Source: Acidobacteriota bacterium | GTDB taxonomy: Bacteria; Acidobacteriota; Vicinamibacteria; Fen-336 | Assembly (NCBI GenBank): GCA_003223555.1 | Contig: QHVM01000021.1 | Coordinates: forward strand, 42,904 to 86,820 | Length of the DNA stretch: 43,917 nt | Direction: 5' to 3' | Shown here: piece after piece, positions 1 to 6,423 of the stretch | How positions within the stretch are numbered: the first letter of the stretch is position 1 | Layout: every line of letters starts with the position of its first letter | Program-made: the position numbers and the translations under genes | Notes under the pieces: generated by a model | What the model was told of the DNA's origin: nothing | The model's input: the letters and a program-made list of their open reading frames with translations, nothing else | Database searches by the model: none

Positions 1-1
1 G

Positions 2-745
2 GTCACCCAGCCTCCGGTCACCACCCAGGCCCCCGCGACCACGACGACCACGACCACCACGACCCTCCCGACCCAGCCATTCTCGGCCTCCTTCGGCATC
101 AGCCCGAACCCGCCCAACGGCAAGGAGCCCCTGGCGGTGACCTTCGACGAGTGCGCGAGCACCGGGGTCGACCTGAAGTTCATCTACGATTTCGCCGGGG
201 ACGGGAACGAGGTCAAGGCCGGGTGCAACGAGACCCGTGTCTACCGCCTGAGCGGAGTCTCCTCCAGCGTCGTCACGACGCTGCCTCCCGCGACCAGGGC
301 CTTCGACGCCGTCGTGTGCGTGGGACAGGCCGCCCGCAAGGAATGCCACAACTGGCACATCGTGGTGAGCGAGAACACCGGCGCGAGCGTAGGGGAGGTG
401 ACGCCGGCTTCGCGGCGCGTGGCCTGGTCGAGCGAGCTGGACCTCGAGGGCGGCAGCGGCCAGGTGGTCGTCAACGGCGAGGCGGCCGCCTTCGCCTCCC
501 GCGGCCGGTCGTCCGGCGCCGTCCAGGGCCGGCGCGGCCTGAACCGCGTCGAGGCCCAGGTCGTCGAGGCGGCCGGGAGGCCGGGGACGTGGCGCTTCGA
601 GCTGGACACCACCGCCAGCCTGCAGGCGGGAAGCGTCCGGGTCATCGCCGGCGAGGTCGCGCTCGTGACCGAGAGCGCCATCGTGTTCCGCTTGAAGGGC
701 AAGCCGGGAGAGCGCGTGGTCTTCAGCTTCAGGACGGAGAGGTAG
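2..745 (+). CDS. Secreted PKD-like domain protein, 5' end outside the window
   Basis: The reading frame is open from base 2, so only the C-terminal 247 or so residues are present. It begins with a Thr/Pro-rich linker (a run of eight Thr around positions 38-61), typical of extracellular tethers. A PKD-like segment follows (FDECASTG then DFAGDGNEV), with paired cysteines that could form disulfides. The last 90 residues look like a beta-rich domain ending FSFRTER. The protein is probably secreted or cell-surface, but no catalytic motif is visible. It converges on the minus-strand glutaredoxin-like gene and overlaps its end by 17 bp. Function is unknown; the PKD assignment rests on motif resemblance only. 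Confidence 0.7.
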   Translation, partial: VTQPPVTTQAPATTTTTTTTTLPTQPFSASFGISPNPPNGKEPLAVTFDECASTGVDLKFIYDFAGDGNEVKAGCNETRVYRLSGVSSSVVTTLPPATRAFDAVVCVGQAARKECHNWHIVVSENTGASVGEVTPASRRVAWSSELDLEGGSGQVVVNGEAAAFASRGRSSGAVQGRRGLNRVEAQVVEAAGRPGTWRFELDTTASLQAGSVRVIAGEVALVTESAIVFRLKGKPGERVVFSFRTER

Positions 746-992
746 TCTCCACTCCGCGGGCGGCCAGCCGCCGGCGCAGCTCGTCTTCTTCTATGCGGTG
801 GCGGGCCACCTCTTCCCCGTCCAGGAGCAGCACCGGGATCTCGAGCCGGTAGCGGCTCCAGCCCGGATCGCGGCGGACGTCCTCTTCCACGAGCACCGTA
901 CCGCGGCCGGCCAGGACGCGCTCCACCACGAGGCGCATCTGGTGGCACAGGTGGCAGCCGGGCTGGCCGAGCAGCGTGAGGCGGCGCGTCAC
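729..992 (-). CDS. Glutaredoxin-family (DUF836-like) thiol protein
   Basis: This is an 87-residue protein with a thioredoxin-fold start (TLLGQPGCHLCHQM) holding a CHLC redox motif at residues 13-16. The cis-Pro region IPVLLLDGEEV and the length match the small glutaredoxin-like DUF836 family, which usually acts in cytoplasmic thiol exchange. Translation starts at a GTG one base after the stop of the cytochrome c-FTR1 gene, so the two are almost certainly co-translated. A role in maintaining thiols for metal handling is inference from that coupling. Confidence 0.85.
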   Translation of the reverse strand: MTRRLTLLGQPGCHLCHQMRLVVERVLAGRGTVLVEEDVRRDPGWSRYRLEIPVLLLDGEEVARHRIEEDELRRRLAARGVETTSPS

Positions 993-993
993 C

Positions 994-2910
994 TCAGCGG
1001 TCCTGGCCCGCCTCCGCCGGCCTCCGCCGCCGCGTGGTCACGGCGGCGGCCGCGATCGCGGCCACGATCGTGAGCTGGACCACGAGGCCGGTGAGGTCGG
1101 GGTGGATGCCCATCCAGGGGATCTCGGGGAAGGTGACCGGCCGCGGCGCGAGGTAGCCGGCGGCCACCAGGTCGTAGATCCCCGAGCCGGCGAAGCTGAT
1201 GGCCAGGGCGCACATCAGCGCGCTGGACACGGCGAAGAACGGGCCGACCGGCAGTCGCGTCACCGTGCGGCTCATGGCCACCGCAAGCCCCATCACGGCG
1301 AGCAGGCCGGCGGCGGCTCCCGCCCAGACGTGGCCACGCTGGCCCGCGCATTCCAGCAGGAGGGCCTGGGTGAAGAGCACCGTCTCGGCCGCTTCGCGGT
1401 AGACGGCCAGGAACGACAGCCCGGCCAGCATCGTCAGGTGGCGGCGGTTCAGGCTCTCCTCCAGCCGCCGGCGCAGGTAGCCCGTCCACCGGCGGGCCTC
1501 GATCTTGGAGATCATCCAGAAGCTGACCGAGAAGAGCACCGTCGCCGCCAGCAGGGCGACGCCCGCCTCCACCAGCTCGCGCTCGTCGGCCCTCACGGCG
1601 ACCGCGCGCTGGAAGATCCACCAGGTGGCGAGCCCGGCGGGAAGAGCCGCCAGCCAGCCCGCGTGGACGTAGCGCCGGGCGTCCGGGCGACCGAGACGCC
1701 GCACGCCGGCGAGGAGGGCACCGACCAGCAACGCCGCCTCGAGGCCTTCCCGGAGGTAGATGAGGAAGGCGGCGGCGAAGGGGACGAGCGGCCGGCCCGC
1801 CGTGCCGCTCGCGGCGAGCAGGCCGTCAAGCCGTTGGGCCTGCCGGTCGACGATCGCGCGATCGCCGCGGCTGATCGCCGTGCGGAGGTCGCGGAAGCCG
1901 GCTTCGACCGCCGCGGTCGCCCCGGCGTCCCGCGCCCGCAGGCGCGCCTCCTGGGGCTCGAATCCCTGGAGGTACGCGTCGAGAGTGAAGCGGTCGGCGT
2001 CCTGGGGCCGGCCCTCGGCGAAGGCCTCCCGCGCCTGGCGGACCATGCGCCGCGTGCGGTCCAGCCCCATCCCGGCCGGCGCCCCGCCGAAGGCCGCCTC
2101 CTGCCGCGCCCACGCCAGCGCTCCGGCGGGGTCAGGGTAACCGTCCCGCTGCAGCTCCTGCAGGAGCTCCCGGTCGGAACGCGAAGCCAGCTCGGGAAGG
2201 GTCAGGTCCACGGGGCCGCGCTGGGGCTCGGCGTCGTGGCCGAGCCGCATGACGTAGAAGGCCAGGTTCCATCGGTCGGCGGGGGAGAGCGACTCGAACG
2301 AGGCCATGGCCGTGCCGGGCACGCCGAAGGTCAACGAGTTGTAGACGCGGAAGGGCGACAGGTCGCGCAGCCGCTCCGGGCTGCGGAAGCGGGCGGGGGC
2401 GGGATCGAGCTGGCGGGCCCGCTCGGTGTCGGCCTCGCCGCGCGGCCCGTGGCAGATCGCGCACGCCTCGGCGTAGAGCTGTTGCGCGCGGGCCAGGGTG
2501 GGGCGCTCGGCGGGCGTCGTCCGGAGGCCGAAGCGGACGATCATCTCCTCGCGCGCGGCCCGGCAGGCTTCCGCCACTGCCTCGGGGGAGGCCTGGGCCC
2601 GCACCCGCGACTCCATCTCGGCCAGGCGACGGCGCGGCCCGTCGTCTCCGGGGCCCGGGGCCAGGAGACCGTCGCCGAGCCGGCGGGCGTCGGCGGCGAA
2701 TCGCAGCTGCTCTTCGTACTCCTCCCGGCTGGCCGGCACGCCGTTGCGGGCGTTCAGGGCGTAGTCTGCGCTCACGTAGTCGAGCAGGGCCACGACGCGC
2801 TCGGCGTCGCCGCCGTCAGCCGCGCTCGGCGGGGACGCGGGGACGCGGGCGCAGCCGACGGCCGCGAGCCATACGGCGGCGGCCATATTGAAAATGAATT
2901 TCAATTTCAT
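994..2910 (-). CDS. Cytochrome c-FTR1 fusion iron permease
   Basis: This is a 638-residue fusion. The N-terminus is a signal sequence with a lipobox-like AVGC at residues 17-20. A c-type haem site CAICH lies at 150-154 with a Met-containing loop after it. The C-terminal half is an FTR1-type permease with the two hallmark iron-binding motifs REGLE (387-391) and REAAE (505-509) on separate transmembrane helices, about seven helices in all. FTR1 permeases move ferric iron, with oxidation of Fe(II) coupled to uptake; a fused cytochrome c presumably provides the electron route. The ATG at 2910 gives a charged signal peptide (MKLKFIF). The alternative ATG at 2886 would lose that charge and put the Fur-like palindrome upstream of the gene. 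The glutaredoxin-like gene follows one base after the stop. Confidence 0.92.
   Translation of the reverse strand: MKLKFIFNMAAAVWLAAVGCARVPASPPSAADGGDAERVVALLDYVSADYALNARNGVPASREEYEEQLRFAADARRLGDGLLAPGPGDDGPRRRLAEMESRVRAQASPEAVAEACRAAREEMIVRFGLRTTPAERPTLARAQQLYAEACAICHGPRGEADTERARQLDPAPARFRSPERLRDLSPFRVYNSLTFGVPGTAMASFESLSPADRWNLAFYVMRLGHDAEPQRGPVDLTLPELASRSDRELLQELQRDGYPDPAGALAWARQEAAFGGAPAGMGLDRTRRMVRQAREAFAEGRPQDADRFTLDAYLQGFEPQEARLRARDAGATAAVEAGFRDLRTAISRGDRAIVDRQAQRLDGLLAASGTAGRPLVPFAAAFLIYLREGLEAALLVGALLAGVRRLGRPDARRYVHAGWLAALPAGLATWWIFQRAVAVRADERELVEAGVALLAATVLFSVSFWMISKIEARRWTGYLRRRLEESLNRRHLTMLAGLSFLAVYREAAETVLFTQALLLECAGQRGHVWAGAAAGLLAVMGLAVAMSRTVTRLPVGPFFAVSSALMCALAISFAGSGIYDLVAAGYLAPRPVTFPEIPWMGIHPDLTGLVVQLTIVAAIAAAAVTTRRRRPAEAGQDR
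2887..2905 (-). promoter_or_regulatory. Fur-box-like palindrome in the signal-peptide codons of the FTR1 gene
   Basis: The 19 bases ATTGAAAATGAATTTCAAT form a 9-1-9 inverted repeat with eight of nine paired positions. They lie in an isolated AT-rich island (2884-2910) within very GC-rich sequence. The GAAAATGA core resembles Fur-family sites, and the downstream gene is an iron permease. The site lies inside the first codons if the ATG at 2910 is used, or just upstream if the ATG at 2886 is used. Binding is inference. Confidence 0.45.
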
Positions 2911-2974
2911 CTTCACCGAGCAGGCTACCTCCCGCGCCCCCACCGCGTCAAATCCGGGGGGCCGAAAGGCTCTT

Positions 2975-3099
2975 AACGCAGAGGACGCAGAGAAGAAACG
3001 AAGAGGACGCAGAGAATGAAAGGACAACATACGGCCTTCTTCTTGAAGTCCGTCTCTGCGTCCTCGGGCCTTTCCTGCCTTCTCTGCGACCTCTGCGTT
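2975..3099. repeat. Imperfect intergenic inverted repeat with GACGCAGAG units
   Basis: Outer arms at 2975-2995 and 3079-3099 are complementary over 21 bp with one mismatch. Inner arms at 3003-3015 and 3053-3065 (GAGGACGCAGAGA) are complementary over 13 bp with none. The arms are built from repeats of a CGCAGAG unit. Repeats with this unit are widespread between genes in several GC-rich phyla. Here the element fills most of the 201-bp gap between the cupredoxin gene and the FTR1 gene, both on the minus strand, and would form a long RNA hairpin that could attenuate or process their transcript. It is non-coding. Confidence 0.8.
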
Positions 3100-3111
3100 T
3101 GGAGGCCGTTG

Positions 3112-3549
3112 CTAGTGGATGATGATCGTGCCCTGGAGGCTGGTGTTGTCCGGCTGGCCGTGGTCGTGATAGCCGCAGGTGCGGGCGATCGTGAAGACGC
3201 CGGTCGCCCGGTTCGCGCCGGGCGCCAGCCCGCCCACCTCGTTGATGGCCGGGCAGTCGGTGTGGACCGGATGGGGATCGGACGCGATCTCGTGGGAGAC
3301 GGTGTCGTTGTTCACGAACGTCACTCGCTGCCCGACGTTGATCTCGATCTGTCTCGGGCTCACCCCGCTGCTGGTGATGGTGACAGCGGGCGTGCCCGCG
3401 GGCAGGGTGGTCGTCGTGGTCACGGTCGTCGGCGAGGAGGAGCTGCTCCCGCAGGCGCCCAGCGCGAACGCGCCCGCGGCGGCCAGGCCCAGCAGCAGGA
3501 CGCCGGCCGAGAGGCGCGAGCGCCAGGGTCCGGGAGACCGAAGGTTCAA
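3112..3549 (-). CDS. Cupredoxin-domain lipoprotein
   Basis: This 145-residue protein has a signal peptide ending in the lipobox LGAC (residues 30-33), a Ser/Thr-rich tether (TTVTTTTTLP) and a plastocyanin-like domain (about 53-145). Probable type 1 copper ligands are His86 (VSHEI), Cys125 and His128 in CGYHDH; no axial Met follows, so Gln132 or no axial ligand is likely. It would be a lipid-anchored periplasmic electron carrier. The start is a TTG preceded by a perfect AAGGAGG seven bases upstream. It lies 44 bp after the DUF5777 gene and before the inverted repeat and FTR1 gene, so it probably shares their transcript. Confidence 0.85.
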   Translation of the reverse strand: MNLRSPGPWRSRLSAGVLLLGLAAAGAFALGACGSSSSSPTTVTTTTTLPAGTPAVTITSSGVSPRQIEINVGQRVTFVNNDTVSHEIASDPHPVHTDCPAINEVGGLAPGANRATGVFTIARTCGYHDHGQPDNTSLQGTIIIH

Positions 3550-3556
3550 GGGACTG

Positions 3557-3563
3557 CCTCCTT
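3557..3563 (-). promoter_or_regulatory. Ribosome binding site deciding a TTG start
   Basis: AAGGAGG on the minus strand lies seven bases before the TTG at 3549. It is the only strong Shine-Dalgarno sequence near the 5' end of the cupredoxin lipoprotein gene and fixes that start. Confidence 0.75.
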
Positions 3564-3593
3564 GCGGGTCGGGGACCCGAGGCCAAGCATAAG

Positions 3594-4496
3594 TCAGAAG
3601 AACTTCCTCGAGATGTTGAAGCCGAGGTACCAGTCGCCTCCGCTTCCCGCGCCGCGGGCCAGCGTGGCCAGGGTGGTGGCGAAGAAGTTGGAGAAGTTGA
3701 GCTGGAAGGAGTGGCCACCCACGCGCTCCTCGATGCCGAAGTCGACGTGGTTCGCGGCCCGCTGGCCGGGGTGCGCGGGGTCGACGCCCTTGAAGCCGGC
3801 CAGCCGGGGGACGAACTCGCCCACCAGATAGGCGGAGGAGCCGAGGCGGACCCGCGCCCCCAGGCCGAGCAGCAGCGTGTCGTCCTGGTCCGACTCTCCC
3901 TGGCGAGCGCTGTTGCCCACCCAGGCCGGCGTCGCGTAGACGGCGGCCCGGGCGCCGAGCTTGCGGGAGACGACGAGCCCCGCCGCCGGCGAGTACTGCT
4001 CCCTGAAGTTGTTCCGGCCTTCCACCGAGCCGTAGAGGGCCAGGCCGAACCCGGAGCGCCGGCGCCCGAGCAGGTCGCGCTCGAGGAAGAAGTCGATCGC
4101 GCGGTCGTTCGTGCGGTAGACGCCGAGCTGGGTCCCCGAGAAGAGGCCGAAACGCAGATCGAGGCCGATCTGGGCCGCCGAGTCCAGCCCGAACAGGTCG
4201 GCCGCCAGGTCGCCGAGGTCGCCCTGGCCCAGGGGACGGGCGAAGCGGTGGGTGACGCGGAAGGCGGCCGCGTGCCGCGGCAGCCGCAGTGTCGTCGGCA
4301 GGTCGACGATCGTGAAGTCGGGCTGGAGAGGATCGAGCTCCAGGTCGTCGTCCGCCCCCGGAGCGGGCGCCGGCGAGGCCGGGGTGGCGGGCATCGCCGC
4401 CTCGACCGGCGCCGTCTCCTGCGCCGCGAGCGGCCCAGCCAGGAGCGCCAGCGCGAGCACCATCCCCGCCCCGGGCCCGGGTCGGAGGGCGCTCAC
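3594..4496 (-). CDS. DUF5777-type outer-membrane beta-barrel protein
   Basis: This 300-residue protein has an N-terminal signal sequence (hydrophobic LALALLAGPLAAQ, cleavage after AAQ). An acidic Pro/Ala-rich linker follows, then alternating beta-strand sequence ending in the aromatic NISRKFF typical of outer-membrane barrels. The segment RLPRHAAAFRVTHRFARPL followed by repeated barrel strands is the DUF5777 pattern; those proteins are often found beside cytochromes and copper proteins. The GTG start at 4496 forms a GTGA overlap with the stop of the CuA-domain gene, so the two are translationally coupled. The substrate is unknown; a role as a pore or scaffold for the periplasmic redox proteins next to it is inference. 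Confidence 0.8.
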   Translation of the reverse strand: MSALRPGPGAGMVLALALLAGPLAAQETAPVEAAMPATPASPAPAPGADDDLELDPLQPDFTIVDLPTTLRLPRHAAAFRVTHRFARPLGQGDLGDLAADLFGLDSAAQIGLDLRFGLFSGTQLGVYRTNDRAIDFFLERDLLGRRRSGFGLALYGSVEGRNNFREQYSPAAGLVVSRKLGARAAVYATPAWVGNSARQGESDQDDTLLLGLGARVRLGSSAYLVGEFVPRLAGFKGVDPAHPGQRAANHVDFGIEERVGGHSFQLNFSNFFATTLATLARGAGSGGDWYLGFNISRKFF

Positions 4497-4891
4497 GGGG
4501 CCCTCGGCAGGACCACCAGCTGGCCCTTCATCCGGCCGTGGCCGGAGCCGCAGTACTCGGAGCACTTGAACTCGTAGGTGCCGGGCTTGTCGGCGACGAA
4601 GTCCACCGCCACCGGCTCGCCCGTTTTCGGCACCGCGACCTTGACGTTGAGCTTCTTGATCGCGAACCCGTGCCCGGTGTCGGTGGAGCGCACGATCAAC
4701 CGCACGCGGTCGCCTTCGGTCACCTGCAGCGTCTCCGGCTCGAACCTGAAACGCGAGGCCGTCATCTCGAAGACCCGTATCGGCGCGGGCGGGGCCTCGG
4801 CCCTCGCGCCGCCCGCGCCAAGCGCGAGCAGCGACGCTGCCCACAGTCCCCGCGCCGTCCCGCGCGTCCGGCGTGTCTTCGATCGATCCAC
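4493..4891 (-). CDS. Periplasmic CuA-domain cupredoxin (CoxII-like)
   Basis: This 132-residue protein has a basic signal peptide cleaved near GGARA (about residue 31) and a single cupredoxin domain. It carries a complete CuA ligand set: His74 (TGHGF) and the motif CSEYCGSGHGRM at 110-121, giving Cys110, Glu112, Cys114, His118 and Met121. This is the cytochrome oxidase subunit II / nitrous oxide reductase type of binuclear copper site, but there are no transmembrane helices and no oxidase genes nearby. It is therefore a soluble electron carrier or copper-delivery protein. The GTG start is chosen because AAGGAGG lies six bases upstream. It is the first gene behind the sigma-54 promoter at 4946-4962 and overlaps the DUF5777 gene. 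Confidence 0.88.
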   Translation of the reverse strand: MDRSKTRRTRGTARGLWAASLLALGAGGARAEAPPAPIRVFEMTASRFRFEPETLQVTEGDRVRLIVRSTDTGHGFAIKKLNVKVAVPKTGEPVAVDFVADKPGTYEFKCSEYCGSGHGRMKGQLVVLPRAP

Positions 4892-4897
4892 CCCTGG

Positions 4898-4904
4898 CCT
4901 CCTT
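4898..4904 (-). promoter_or_regulatory. Ribosome binding site fixing the GTG start of the CuA gene
   Basis: AAGGAGG on the minus strand is separated by six bases from the GTG at 4891. An upstream in-frame ATG at 4942 lacks any such site and would lie beside the predicted transcription start, so the shorter reading is preferred. Confidence 0.75.
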
Positions 4905-4945
4905 CGGAGGACGTCTCCCGCGGCGCTCCACGCCGGCGCCATTTG

Positions 4946-4962
4946 AGCAAGCGCCGTGCCGG
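4946..4962 (-). promoter_or_regulatory. Sigma-54 (RpoN) -24/-12 promoter
   Basis: The minus strand reads CCGGCACGGCGCTTGCT. Against the consensus YTGGCACGRNNNTTGCW only one base differs (C for T before GG), and the invariant GG and GC are exactly ten bases apart. Transcription would begin near 4935, about 44 bases before the GTG of the CuA-domain gene. The gene immediately upstream encodes a sigma-54-dependent response regulator, the obvious activator candidate. Confidence 0.75.
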
Positions 4963-5007
4963 GGGCAAAACGGCCCCGCGGCGCGCTTTCTCGCGCCGGG
5001 GGGTCGC

Positions 5008-5036
5008 CCGCCGTTACGGCGGCGGTAAGGGATTAC
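5008..5036. promoter_or_regulatory. Clustered inverted repeats, possible enhancer for the NtrC-type regulator
   Basis: A perfect 7-1-7 palindrome CCGCCGTTACGGCGG lies at 5008-5022. Overlapping it are alternating TTAC and GTAA half-sites (TTAC at 5014, GTAA at 5025, TTAC at 5033). The cluster sits roughly 70-100 bp upstream of the predicted sigma-54 transcription start, the usual position of NtrC-family binding sites, and lies in the non-coding gap after the regulator gene. Binding is inference. Confidence 0.4.
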
Positions 5037-5058
5037 GCCACGCGAAAGGCTGGCCGGG

Positions 5059-6423
5059 TCACTCGATGCGGTGCTTGGCAAGGTAATAGCTGAGGGCCCG
5101 CTGGCTGATGCCGAGCAGGTCCGCCGCGTCCTTCTTCACGCCCGCCGCGCGCTGGAGCGCCCGCTCGATCGTCTGCCGCTCCACCCACTCCACGTTGTGG
5201 TGGAGCTTCAGCGAAGGCAGGCCGGCCGGGACGGACTCGGTGACCCCGAGCAGCGAGATCTCGCGCCGGGTGATCACCGGCCCGGGCGAGAGCACGACCG
5301 CGCGCTCGATGGTGTTCTCCAGCTCTCGGACGTTGCCCGGCCAGTCGTATTCCCGGAAGGCTTCCAGCACGGCCTCTTCCACCCGGTCGATCCGCTTGCC
5401 ACTGCGCTGGGTGTGCTTGCCGATGAAGTGCTCGGTGAGGGCGGGGATGTCCTCGCGCCGCTCGCGCAGGGGCGGGATGGGGATGGGGATCACGCTCAGC
5501 CGATAGAACAGGTCCTCCAGGAAGCGGCCCTCGCCCACCATCCGCCGCAGGTCCCGGTTGCTGGCCGCGATCACCCGCAGGTCGACCTTCTCGGTGCGCT
5601 CGGCCCCCAGCGGCTCGAACTCGCGCTCCTGCAGCACCCGCAGCAGCTTGGCCTGCACGGTCGTGGACATGGTGCCGATCTCGTCCAGGAAGATCGTGCC
5701 GCCGTCGGCGAGCGCGAAGCGGCCCTTCTTGTTCGACGTCGCGCCCGTGAAGGCGCCCTTCACGTGCCCGAACAGCTCCGACTCGAGCAGGCTCTCGGGG
5801 ATGGCCGCGCAGTTGACCCGGATGAGGGGCATCTCCCGCTGCGCGCTGCGGTCGTGGATGGCCCGCGCCACCAGCTCCTTGCCGGTCCCGGTCTCGCCGG
5901 TGATGAGCACGGTGCTGCGGGACTGGGCGACCAGCTCCAGCTGGCGGATGACCTCCTGGATGGCGCGGCTGCGGCCCACGATGCCGTAGTGGTCGAACTC
6001 CTCCTCGCGCTCGCTGAGCAGGTAGCGGTTCTGGGTGCGCAGGCGCAGGTGCTCGAGCGCCCGGCGGGCCCCCACCAGCAGCTCCTCGACCTCGAAAGGC
6101 TTCTGCAGGTAGTCGAAGGCGCCCAGCTTCATGGCCTCGATGGCGCTCTCGACGGTGGCGTGGGCGGTCATCATGATGATCTGCGGCCGGTCGGCTTCGG
6201 GGGCGGAGGAGGCGAGCTCGCGGATGAGCTCCAGGCCCGTCTTCTCGGGCATCCGGTTGTCGACGACCAGGAGGTCGAACGACCGGCTCGCCAGCAGGCG
6301 CTGGGCCTCGCGCGCGCTGGCGGCCGCCACCACCTCGTGGCCCTCGTCGCGCAGCGCGCGGCCGAGGGCCTTGAGGATCTTCTCCTCGTCGTCCACGAGC
6401 AGGATGGAGCCGCGGGGACCCAT
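5059..6423 (-). CDS. Sigma-54-dependent response regulator (NtrC family)
   Basis: The protein has about 454 residues and three domains. The receiver domain (1-120) has the acidic pair in LLVDDEEK and the phospho-acceptor Asp in VVDNRMP near residue 55. The AAA+ ATPase has Walker A GETGTGKE and the sigma-54 contact loop GAFTGA. A C-terminal Fis-type helix-turn-helix ends near [16 protein letters not shown]. It would activate RpoN promoters after phosphorylation by the kinase encoded just upstream. The ATG at 6423 shares a base with the kinase stop; a GTG one codon earlier (6426) is also possible. The sigma-54 promoter of the copper/iron cluster lies about 100 bp past its stop, which makes that cluster the likely target. 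Confidence 0.95.
   Translation of the reverse strand: MGPRGSILLVDDEEKILKALGRALRDEGHEVVAAASAREAQRLLASRSFDLLVVDNRMPEKTGLELIRELASSAPEADRPQIIMMTAHATVESAIEAMKLGAFDYLQKPFEVEELLVGARRALEHLRLRTQNRYLLSEREEEFDHYGIVGRSRAIQEVIRQLELVAQSRSTVLITGETGTGKELVARAIHDRSAQREMPLIRVNCAAIPESLLESELFGHVKGAFTGATSNKKGRFALADGGTIFLDEIGTMSTTVQAKLLRVLQEREFEPLGAERTEKVDLRVIAASNRDLRRMVGEGRFLEDLFYRLSVIPIPIPPLRERREDIPALTEHFIGKHTQRSGKRIDRVEEAVLEAFREYDWPGNVRELENTIERAVVLSPGPVITRREISLLGVTESVPAGLPSLKLHHNVEWVERQTIERALQRAAGVKKDAADLLGISQRALSYYLAKHRIE

Noticed and set aside
976-2976. Long open frame on the plus strand opposite the FTR1 gene
   Set aside because: It is a GC-rich shadow: Arg/Gly/Pro/His-rich product with no domain, opposite a gene with clear haem and FTR1 motifs.
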